5,250 nucleotides of DNA from Prevotellaceae bacterium (GTDB taxonomy: Bacteria; Bacteroidota; Bacteroidia; Bacteroidales; UBA932): positions 1 through 5,250 of the forward strand of contig JAITQP010000008.1 of the NCBI GenBank assembly GCA_031288885.1, written 5' to 3'. Below the pieces are notes generated by a model that did no database searches, had not been told where the DNA came from, and was given only the letters and a program-made list of their open reading frames with translations. Made by a program: the position numbers and the translations under genes. Below are positions 1 to 5,097 of this stretch, one piece after another (positions within the stretch are counted from its first letter, which is position 1; every line of letters begins with the position of its first letter).

Positions 1-87
1 TTGCGTGGTGGTAGCCTGATTGCAGGAGGTTAAGCACCCCACTGCCACCAGCGCCGTAAGGTTTATGATTGTTGATAGTGTTTTCAT
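1..87 (-). CDS. Putative lipoprotein, N-terminal end only (partial)
   Basis: The reverse strand opens with an ATG at 87 and stays open for 29 codons to the window edge. The first residues (MKTLSTIINL) carry a lysine near the start, followed by a hydrophobic stretch (LTALVAV) and then the lipobox LTSC, with the lipidated cysteine at residue 22. This is a typical bacterial type II (lipoprotein) signal peptide, so the product should be exported and anchored to a membrane by a lipid. After the cysteine comes a polar, threonine-rich linker (NQATTT), as is usual before a folded lipoprotein domain. The mature protein lies outside the window, so its function cannot be stated. The reading is short, but the order of charge, hydrophobic core and lipobox is unlikely by chance. 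No Shine-Dalgarno sequence is seen upstream. Confidence 0.72.
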   Translation of the reverse strand, partial: MKTLSTIINLTALVAVGCLTSCNQATTTQ

Positions 88-108
88 GATGTAAATATAA
101 TTTTTGTG

Positions 109-136
109 TTACGTAAATAGAAATTTTCTACGTAAA
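109..136. repeat. Twin TACGTAAA direct repeats around a 13-base palindrome
   Basis: TACGTAAA occurs at 110-117 and again at 129-136, 19 bases apart from start to start; its TACGTA core is itself palindromic. Between them, 118-130 reads TAGAAATTTTCTA, a perfect inverted repeat of 6-base arms around one T. The cluster lies upstream of the lipoprotein start at 87 and overlaps its possible -7 box. Such an arrangement could bind a dimeric regulator, but AT-rich sequence makes chance symmetry fairly likely. Confidence 0.4.
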
Positions 137-140
137 GATA
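133..140 (-). promoter_or_regulatory. Possible promoter -7 box for the lipoprotein gene
   Basis: On the reverse strand this reads TATCTTTA, matching the Bacteroidetes -7 motif TAnnTTTG at all defined positions except the last. It lies about 45 bases upstream of the lipoprotein ATG, a plausible leader length. No convincing TTTG -33 box is present at the usual spacing. A second near-match (TATATTTA, 92-99) is too close to the start codon. The call is weak. Confidence 0.28.
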
Positions 141-156
141 GCATAAAAACCTTTAC

Positions 157-370
157 TTGCGCTACGCTTGCAAAAAAAACACTTTGCGTGAGATAGTTAC
201 GCGTTCACGCTTCGCGTTATTGCGGGTGGAGCGAGAAACCGGAGCAAAGCGGAGTTCGGCGTAGCCAATCCAGCGTCGCACGCTTCGCGTTACCTTGCGT
301 TGCCCGTATTTCTGGATTGCTTCGCTTCGCTCGCAATGACGCAAGGCGTGCTTGCGCTCTACTTGTAATG
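157..370. repeat. Dispersed-type intergenic repeat block (left copy)
   Basis: This non-coding block is rich in CTTCGC, GCGTT and CGCAA words unlike the AT-rich spacer before it. A 14-base direct repeat (CACGCTTCGCGTTA) occurs at 206-219 and 279-292. Inverted arms pair CCTTGCGT (293-300) with ACGCAAGG (339-346), and AATCCAG (267-273) with CTGGATT (312-318). The core at 316-336 recurs inverted near 5043-5063 with 19 of 21 bases matching. Similar GCGAAGCGAAGCAAT-containing repeats are known between genes in several bacterial groups, and spurious short proteins are often predicted from them. The short reverse-strand reading frames here (ending about 162 and 217) are judged to be such artefacts. 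No transposase or mobility gene accompanies the block. Confidence 0.7.
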
Positions 371-410
371 ACGGAGGAAAAGTATCGCTGTAACAAAGTC
401 ATATCAAAAC

Positions 411-710
411 ATGAATAAGCTACTAATTATCGTTGAAAGAAGTAAAGATTTTTTCGATGCTTACGCCCAAAACTGTGAGGGCGTTTATGGCGCAGGAGAA
501 ACGGTGAGCGAGGCAAAAAAAAAAAAAAATGTGCTTGAGGCTATTGAATTGCTCAAAGCAAACAGCACTGATGTGCCGGAAATTTTAAAGGGAGAATACG
601 AGGTAACCTACTCTCACCGCTTCGATGCAACAACGCGCGGCGTTCGCTTTACGTTGGGCAGAAAGGCTGCCACAGCGCCCAGCAGCGGAATGAATGAGCA
701 GAGCTTGTAA
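411..710 (+). pseudogene. Truncated HicB-family antitoxin remnant
   Basis: The first 67 residues (411-611) look like the N-terminal half of Bacteroidetes HicB-like antitoxins. They show a beta strand LLIIVERS, then FFDAYAQN and GVYGAG, the helix segment EA..LEAIELL, and the end motif PEILKGEYEVTY. Family members run to roughly 130 residues and end in a C-terminal DNA-binding region. Here the match stops at about 612, and residues 68-99 are simply the antisense of the end of the fsr gene, so the C-terminal region is gone. HicB normally neutralises the HicA mRNA-cleaving toxin and represses its own operon. No hicA is visible on either side: upstream is repeat sequence, and the partner is usually adjacent. 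A 15-base A tract adds what looks like two extra lysines in the helix. No Shine-Dalgarno sequence or TAnnTTTG promoter is seen. It is probably a non-functional relic, although the reading frame is open. Confidence 0.68.
515..529 (+). repeat. Homopolymer A15 inside the hicB remnant
   Basis: Fifteen consecutive A bases encode four lysines (residues 36-39). Recalled family members usually have three residues between EAK and LEAI, whereas this one has five, so the tract looks expanded by six bases, in frame. Tracts this long slip readily during replication and transcription. The exact length could also be affected by sequencing error. Confidence 0.85.
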
Positions 711-1828
711 ACGTAGGCGAGGCTTTTGGCGTCCGCAACGTTGCCCAGCACGGCGGCGGCTATGCCGGCAATGCCGAACGCAAGCCCAAAAAACAAACCG
801 GATATAAGCCCAATCTTGGTGGGAAGCAGCTCCTGCGCGTAAACAAGTATCGCCGAAAAAGCCGAGGAGAGCACCACGCCAATGGCAACGCTCAGCACGC
901 ACGTCCACATCAGGTTGGCGTAGGGCATCATCAGCGAAAAGGGAGCCGTTCCCAAAATGGAAACCCAGATGACGTACTTCCGCCCGAAGCGGTCGCCAAT
1001 GGGGCCGCCCAGCAGCGTGCCTACCGCCGAGGCAAACAGTAGGGCAAACAAAAACAGCTGCGACTGCTGCGTGGTAACGCCAAATTTTTCTATCAGGTAA
1101 AACGTGTAAAAGTTGCTCAGGCTCGCCATGTACACGTACTTGGAGAAAATCAGCACCAAGAGCACGGCGAGCGAAAAGTAAATCTTCCTTTTGGGCAGGC
1201 GCACGCGGTGAACAACCGCTTTCTTCACCGTGCCGGAGCGCATCAGCTGTATTTTTTTCCTGTACCACGCTACAATCGGGCTTTTTGTCAGCAGCGAAAT
1301 AATGGCGATACCGGCAAACACGGCAATGTAGCGCTGCCCGTAGGGCGCAACGATGGCGGCAGCCAGCAGCGGGCCTATGGAGCCGCCAAAATTGCCGCCC
1401 ACCTGAAAAATGGACTGCGCCAGCCCGTGGCGACCTCCCGAGGCAAAGTGCGTCAGCCGCGACGCCTCGGGGTGAATGACCGACGAGCCCAAGCCGATGA
1501 ACGCCACCGCGCCCATAACCCAGTACAGGGAGCCGGCAAACGCCAGCATCAGCAGGCCTATCATGGTGGAGGTGGTGCCCGCGCTGAGGTACCACGCGCG
1601 CGGGCGCTTGTCGAAGAAAATGCCGAATATGGGCTGGAAGACGGAGGCGCACAGCTGGTAAACCAGCACCGATAAGCCAACTTGCCCAAACGTTAGGGAA
1701 AGGTTGTCCTTAATAACCGGATAAACAGCGGAAACCGTCGATTGAAAAGCGTCGTTGAAAAGGTGCGCCAAGCTCAGGTAGAGCAGCATGGAAATAGATG
1801 TACCCTCCGTAGATGACGAATTTTTCAT
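614..1828 (-). CDS. fsr: MFS efflux transporter, fosmidomycin resistance (Fsr) family
   Basis: This 404-residue inner-membrane protein closely resembles E. coli Fsr (about 406 residues), a proton-driven drug exporter of the major facilitator superfamily that confers fosmidomycin resistance. Family hallmarks are visible: SLAHLFNDAFQS in helix 1 (19-30), GSSVIHPEASR (114-124), SGGRHGLAQSIFQVGGNFG (130-148), IFSKYVYMAS (227-236), and GGPIGDRFGRKYVIW (274-288), the MFS motif A equivalent of the second half. These are followed by SAFSAILVYAQELLP (322-336) and SGLFFGLAFG (343-352). A basic central loop (about 189-215) separates two six-helix halves. The ATG at 1828 lies 7 bases after the exonuclease stop, so translation is probably coupled; M14 is an alternative start. 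The C-terminus ends near the normal family length, so the gene looks intact. Its last bases overlap the convergent hicB relic. The real substrate in this organism is unknown; fosmidomycin is the family precedent. Confidence 0.93.
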   Translation of the reverse strand: MKNSSSTEGTSISMLLYLSLAHLFNDAFQSTVSAVYPVIKDNLSLTFGQVGLSVLVYQLCASVFQPIFGIFFDKRPRAWYLSAGTTSTMIGLLMLAFAGSLYWVMGAVAFIGLGSSVIHPEASRLTHFASGGRHGLAQSIFQVGGNFGGSIGPLLAAAIVAPYGQRYIAVFAGIAIISLLTKSPIVAWYRKKIQLMRSGTVKKAVVHRVRLPKRKIYFSLAVLLVLIFSKYVYMASLSNFYTFYLIEKFGVTTQQSQLFLFALLFASAVGTLLGGPIGDRFGRKYVIWVSILGTAPFSLMMPYANLMWTCVLSVAIGVVLSSAFSAILVYAQELLPTKIGLISGLFFGLAFGIAGIAAAVLGNVADAKSLAYVYKLCSFIPLLGAVAAFLPNVKRTPRVVASKR

Positions 1829-1835
1829 GCAGCCG

Positions 1836-2603
1836 CTACTTGTTAATGCTCCTCAGCTTAATTTGCGTAAGTATGCGCTTGGTGTCGAGGGTAAAATCGC
1901 CGTTCATAATCCACGCGTAGTAGCTGGGCTCGTTAACCAGCACGTCCACAACCTTTTTCCCCTTATGCTTGCCAAAGCTGATGATTTCGTTGCCGTCGCT
2001 ATCCAGCACTACCCGCCCTGCGTAGTCAACGTTGCGGTTTTTTGCAGAAAACTCGGCAAGGAACGCCACATCGTTTTGCAGCTCCGGATAGCGCTCGAGC
2101 TGCGCCCGAAGCACGTCGTAGGTGGCGCGCGTGTCGGCCTCGGCGCTGTGGGCGTTGACCAAATCCTTTTGGCAGTAGAACTTGTAGGCCGCCAACAGGG
2201 TGCGCTGCTCCATGCGGTGAAATATGTTTTGCACATCCACCAAGCGGCGGCTGCGAAAATCAACCTCCACGCCGGCGCGCAAAAACTCCTCCACCAGCAG
2301 CGGCACGTCAAACTTGGTGGAGTTGTAGCCCGCCATGTCGCACCCTTCAAGGTATGCCGCCAAATTTTTTGCCACCTCCTTAAACGTCGGGCAGCTTTTC
2401 ACGTCCTCGTCGGTAATGCCGTGCACGTTGGTTGCCGCCGGCGGGATGGGGATGGTGGGGTTAATACGCCACGTTTTCACCTCTTCGCTTCCGTCGGGCA
2501 TTACCTTAATGATGCAAATTTCGACAATTCTGTCGCGCGCAACGTCCACCCCCGTGGTTTCGAGGTCAAAGACGGCTATGGGATTTTTGAGATTTAGGTG
2601 CAT
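1836..2603 (-). CDS. DEDDh 3'-5' exonuclease (DNA polymerase III epsilon-like)
   Basis: This 255-residue protein has the complete RNase T/DnaQ-type exonuclease fold. Motif ExoI is FDLETTG with D13 and E15; ExoII is GYNSTKFDVPLL with D99; ExoIII is HSAEADT with H152 and D157. Together these give the DEDDh metal-binding and catalytic set. The segment NVHGITDEDV (59-68) is also typical of epsilon-like proteins. Residues about 207-248 form a second small module, FGKHKGKKVVDVL followed by YYAWIMNGDF, resembling the DUF3820-type tail seen in Bacteroidetes homologues. The predicted activity is 3'-5' removal of nucleotides from DNA ends in proofreading or repair; whether it is the replicative proofreader is not shown. 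It starts 15 bases after dnaN, an arrangement I recall as common in Bacteroidales, which supports a link to replication. No polymerase or helicase domain is attached. The name dnaQ is withheld because several paralogues usually exist. Confidence 0.92.
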   Translation of the reverse strand: MHLNLKNPIAVFDLETTGVDVARDRIVEICIIKVMPDGSEEVKTWRINPTIPIPPAATNVHGITDEDVKSCPTFKEVAKNLAAYLEGCDMAGYNSTKFDVPLLVEEFLRAGVEVDFRSRRLVDVQNIFHRMEQRTLLAAYKFYCQKDLVNAHSAEADTRATYDVLRAQLERYPELQNDVAFLAEFSAKNRNVDYAGRVVLDSDGNEIISFGKHKGKKVVDVLVNEPSYYAWIMNGDFTLDTKRILTQIKLRSINK

Positions 2604-2618
2604 TCTTTTCCGCGCAAC

Positions 2619-3743
2619 CTATGCATTAATCATCATTGGCATGAGCAGCATCAGCGTATCCTCCTTTTCGGGGTCTTCGCCTACGGGCAAAATAAGCCCT
2701 GCGCGGCTCGAATCTGAAAACTCAAGGCTCACCTCCTGCGTGTGCAAGTTCGTCAGAATTTCTATCAAAAAGGCCGATTTAAAGCCGATTTCCAGCTCGT
2801 CGCCCTCGTACTGGCAGGCAATGCGCTCCACGCCCGACTGCGCAAATTCGAGGTCTTGCGCGAGTATGGTTATCTGATTTTCGCTGAGCTTGAGGCGGAT
2901 TAGCCCCGTTCCGGCAGGCCCCAGCGGGGCAATGCGCTTCACCACCGACAGGAGCTCTACCCTGTCCATGCTCACCTTGTTGGGGTTGTCGGTGGGGATA
3001 ACCGTGTTGTACGCCGGAAAGTTGCCCTCTATCAGGCGGCACACCAGCTGGTAGCCCGACAGGCGAAACGCGGCGTTTTTGCTGTCAAAGGTAACCTCCA
3101 CCGCATCCTGCTCCTTGGTGAGGATGGTGCGCAGCAGCGAGGCGGGTTTTTTGGGCAGAATGAAAGAGGTGTTGCTGTCCACCTTAACGTCGGGGCGGCG
3201 GTAGCGCACCAGCTTGTGTGCGTCGGAGGCTACAAAGGTGGCGCACTCGCCCGTCATGTCAAAGTAGATGCCGTTCATCACGGGGCGCAGCTCGTCGGCG
3301 GCGGAGGCAAAAATGGTTTTCAGGATGCCGTCGTTGAGCGTTGACGCCTCAAAGTTAACGGTTGTTGCGCCCTCCCCTATTTCGGGGATTTTGGGAAACT
3401 CCTGCGGGTCAAACCCGGGCAGGGTAAGCTTTCCCGTTGCCCAGCTGATTTCGATTTGGAACGTATCGGGGGCTACGGTAACGGTCAGGGGCTGCTCGGG
3501 AAACTCCTTGAGCGACTCCGCCATCATGCGCGGCACCGCCACGCTCCCCTCCTCCTGCACGCTGGGCACAGCGAGCTCCGAGATGAGCGTAGTTTCGAGG
3601 TCTGACGCCATAATGGTCAGCTTTCCCTCTTGGAGCCGGAGCAGAATGTTATCCAGAATAGGCAGCGTATTCTTGCTGTTCATGACTTTTCCCATCAGCT
3701 GCAGGTGGTTGAGCAGCTCTGTACTTGGAATTACAAATTTCAT
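2619..3743 (-). CDS. dnaN: DNA polymerase III beta subunit (sliding clamp)
   Basis: The product forms the ring-shaped dimer that tethers DNA polymerase to DNA and serves as a docking site for repair and mismatch proteins. Its 374 residues match the usual length and comprise three repeated clamp domains, about 1-120, 125-250 and 253-374. Recognisable segments are NTLPILDNILL (25-35) and ASDLETTL (46-53) in domain 1, RPVMNGIYFD (153-162) with VASDAHKLVRYR (171-182) in domain 2, and LIEGNFPAYNTVIP (237-250) at the end of domain 2. Domain 3 has FKSAFLIEIL (321-330) and the C-terminal LLMPMMI (366-372), part of the pocket that binds clamp-binding motifs. The start at 3743 gives the standard N-terminus (MKFVIPSTELL). 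The leader is A/T-rich and lacks a Shine-Dalgarno sequence. The gene leads the predicted dnaN-exonuclease-fsr unit, and nothing suggests damage. Confidence 0.98.
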   Translation of the reverse strand: MKFVIPSTELLNHLQLMGKVMNSKNTLPILDNILLRLQEGKLTIMASDLETTLISELAVPSVQEEGSVAVPRMMAESLKEFPEQPLTVTVAPDTFQIEISWATGKLTLPGFDPQEFPKIPEIGEGATTVNFEASTLNDGILKTIFASAADELRPVMNGIYFDMTGECATFVASDAHKLVRYRRPDVKVDSNTSFILPKKPASLLRTILTKEQDAVEVTFDSKNAAFRLSGYQLVCRLIEGNFPAYNTVIPTDNPNKVSMDRVELLSVVKRIAPLGPAGTGLIRLKLSENQITILAQDLEFAQSGVERIACQYEGDELEIGFKSAFLIEILTNLHTQEVSLEFSDSSRAGLILPVGEDPEKEDTLMLLMPMMINA

Positions 3744-3791
3744 GCTTAAATTATGATTTTATTGGGGTTTGAGGTAACTTTATTAGCGGGA

Positions 3792-3799
3792 CAAAATTA
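3792..3799 (-). promoter_or_regulatory. Predicted -7 box of the dnaN promoter
   Basis: The reverse strand reads TAATTTTG, a perfect match to the Bacteroidetes sigma-ABfr -7 consensus TAnnTTTG. It lies about 48 bases upstream of the dnaN ATG, inside the 143-base gap after the preceding gene, and predicts a leader of about 40 bases. A TTTG -33 box is not evident at the usual spacing; the region is instead occupied by the inverted repeat at 3812-3830. Confidence 0.55.
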
Positions 3800-3811
3800 G
3801 GAAATATTCGC

Positions 3812-3830
3812 AACATGCAGCGCGCATGTT
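3812..3830. promoter_or_regulatory. Perfect inverted repeat upstream of the dnaN -7 box
   Basis: AACATGC (3812-3818) and GCATGTT (3824-3830) are perfect 7-base inverted arms around AGCGC. The element begins 12 bases upstream of the predicted dnaN -7 box and covers roughly the -20 to -40 region, where a bound protein would affect RNA polymerase. The alternative is a transcript hairpin after the upstream gene, but no U-rich run follows on the minus strand, so an intrinsic terminator is unlikely. No specific regulator is recognised. Confidence 0.5.
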
Positions 3831-3886
3831 TATAATTCCAGCTGAAGTTTGGTAAGCTGTTGACGCCCAACGAGGCGCTTTAAACA

Positions 3887-4876
3887 CTACTTCGTCAAAA
3901 AAAAGTTGACATCTTTTATAAGCAGGTCAAAATCAACCCATAGCGCAACGGCAAGGTTGGGGTCGTCGTCCTGCTGGAGGTAGCAGCGGTTGAGGTCTAT
4001 CTTGGTCGGGCGCCCAAACGCGTCGAGCGCATCGCCCACGGACATGTACATCAGCTTCACGGTGCGCAACGTCCCGTCTCTTCCCTCAATGGTAAACACG
4101 TAGGCGGGGTTGGTCATCATAATGGCGTCGGCGTCTTCCTTGCCAAGGTTGGTGGCGTAGCGCTCAAACTTCACGTCCTGATAGTACGAAAGGTAGCGGC
4201 GCACGCAGTCGTCGTTCAGCGTATGAAACACCCTGCCGCTGTACAGCTCCGCTATCTGCGCCCGACCAAGCGTGTCGACGCTCAGGCGGAACGAGCGCTT
4301 GGGCTTTCCCAAGTCTTCTACGCTGACGGCGGCTATCTGGGAGGGCTGCATGCTCAGCACCGCCGTTTTGTACCAGAACAGCGGGTTGGCGTCCAGCAGC
4401 GAAAAGATGTCCAGCTGCTCGTTTCCGCAGACCTCCACCACGTAGGGTTTGGTGGCCGACACCGCGCCCACCGGCATGGTGTCCACCGTGCAGATGGAGT
4501 AGCTGCGGATTTTCCCCAGCCAGTCCGCCACCGACACGCGCAGCGCGCTGCCCCGCGCCTGCCGGTACGCTTCGAGATACCCTGCCGGCAGCGGGTACTT
4601 GACCTGTAGCATTTGCAGGGCAAACAGCGCGTCGGTAACGCGCTCCTGCTGCGCCACCCTGTCGCCCTCAATGTACCAGATGCTGCCGCGCTTGCGCAGC
4701 TTCACCTGCTGCTCGCCGTCAGAAATGGTAATGCTGCGCACCCTGTTAGCGTCGGCAAAGCCAAAGTCGGTGGCGCTTATCAGCAGCTTGCGCCCTAAAA
4801 AAAGCAGCAGCACGGCCGCCGCCATTATCAGCCCCAGCACGATAATAATCTGCCTGCGATTGGTTGTTTGTTGCAT
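3887..4876 (-). CDS. Membrane-anchored protein of uncertain family (DUF4340-like?)
   Basis: This 329-residue protein starts with a basic N-terminus (R7, R8) and one strongly hydrophobic segment (about 9-27, IIIVLGLIMAAAVLLLFLG), which predicts a single signal anchor with the rest outside the cytoplasm. There is no lipobox. The following part (about 44-95) has short strands, SITISDGEQQVKLRKRG and WYIEGDRVAQQERV, then a helix LFALQMLQVKYPL. This pattern of a strand pair, a central W and a helix recalls DUF4340-type proteins, but the resemblance is from memory and not conclusive. Later residues alternate hydrophobic and polar as in beta structure, with no catalytic motif that I recognise. It lies upstream of dnaN in the same direction, separated by 143 bases and a predicted internal promoter, so it is probably a separate transcript. 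The function is unknown. Confidence 0.85.
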   Translation of the reverse strand: MQQTTNRRQIIIVLGLIMAAAVLLLFLGRKLLISATDFGFADANRVRSITISDGEQQVKLRKRGSIWYIEGDRVAQQERVTDALFALQMLQVKYPLPAGYLEAYRQARGSALRVSVADWLGKIRSYSICTVDTMPVGAVSATKPYVVEVCGNEQLDIFSLLDANPLFWYKTAVLSMQPSQIAAVSVEDLGKPKRSFRLSVDTLGRAQIAELYSGRVFHTLNDDCVRRYLSYYQDVKFERYATNLGKEDADAIMMTNPAYVFTIEGRDGTLRTVKLMYMSVGDALDAFGRPTKIDLNRCYLQQDDDPNLAVALWVDFDLLIKDVNFFLTK

Positions 4877-4919
4877 TGCTTCAAAAAATTATGTCCCAAA
4901 ACTTGGTTAAACTCGGCCA

Positions 4920-4927
4920 CAAATATA
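4920..4927 (-). promoter_or_regulatory. Predicted -7 box for the membrane-protein gene
   Basis: The reverse strand reads TATATTTG, a perfect match to TAnnTTTG, 43 bases upstream of the ATG at 4876. About 14 bases further upstream is an uninterrupted A8T6 run (4942-4955), which may act as an AT-rich upstream element or bent DNA and partly overlaps the expected -33 position; a strict TTTG is not present there. Confidence 0.55.
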
Positions 4928-4976
4928 AGCAGAGTTTTGCGAAAAAAAATTTTTTGCTGATAAAAGATTTACATAA

Positions 4977-5006
4977 TTGCAGGATTTTGCAGAATTTACA
5001 GATAAA
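4977..5006. repeat. Short 10-base tandem motif
   Basis: TTGCAGGATT (4977-4986) is followed directly by TTGCAGAATT (4987-4996), differing at one base, and then by a more degenerate unit, TACAGATAAA (4997-5006). The period is about one helical turn. It lies in the spacer between two minus-strand genes, upstream of the predicted promoter at 4920. It may be a chance slippage product or a phased binding site. Confidence 0.4.
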
Positions 5007-5039
5007 GGCGGGCTTAAAAGTTGCCTATCACGCGCTGCG

Positions 5040-5073
5040 GCGTTGCGAGCAAAGCAAAGCAATGACGCAACGC
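5040..5073. repeat. Dispersed-type repeat with hairpin arms (right copy)
   Basis: GCGTTGCG (5040-5047) pairs perfectly with CGCAACGC (5066-5073) around an 18-base loop that contains AGCAAAGCAAAGCAAT. The core at 5043-5063 is the reverse complement of the core at 316-336 with 19 of 21 bases matching, so it belongs to the same repeat type as the left block. It sits 24 bases beyond the stop of the gene that ends at 5098. It might help end that transcript, but the loop is long and no clear U tract follows, so a terminator call is not made. Confidence 0.6.
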
Positions 5074-5097
5074 GCGCCGCTCCGTTAATGTAAATTT

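Noticed and set aside
157..370. CRISPR array
   Set aside because: The repeats are short, irregularly spaced and partly inverted; there are no uniform repeat-spacer units and no cas genes.
372..376. GGAGG as a ribosome binding site for the hicB relic
   Set aside because: It lies about 35 bases before the ATG, too far for a Shine-Dalgarno interaction, and the other genes here do not use one.
162..402. Two small overlapping reverse-strand proteins in the repeat block
   Set aside because: Their sequence is the typical spurious translation of intergenic repeats, with no start signals, and each overlaps the other in a different frame.
585..1652. Long reverse-strand open frame overlapping fsr in another frame
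   Set aside because: It is low in complexity, rich in R, H, C and A, and resembles no family, while the overlapping frame is a clear full-length Fsr protein. The opening reflects GC-rich codon use.
1788..2597. Plus-strand open frame of 269 codons antisense to the exonuclease
   Set aside because: The exonuclease with all five catalytic residues explains this DNA. The antisense frame has no recognisable motif and no promoter or start context.
2335..2877. Plus-strand open frame across the exonuclease-dnaN junction
   Set aside because: It is antisense to two certain genes, serine-rich, and without family features.
3864..3877. Possible terminator hairpin (CGCC/GGCG) after the membrane-protein gene
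   Set aside because: The stem is only four base pairs and is not followed by a U-rich run on the minus strand.
4864..5088. Plus-strand open frame of 74 codons over the 4877-5097 spacer
   Set aside because: It reads through a predicted reverse-strand promoter, an A/T homopolymer run and the hairpin repeat, with no family resemblance.
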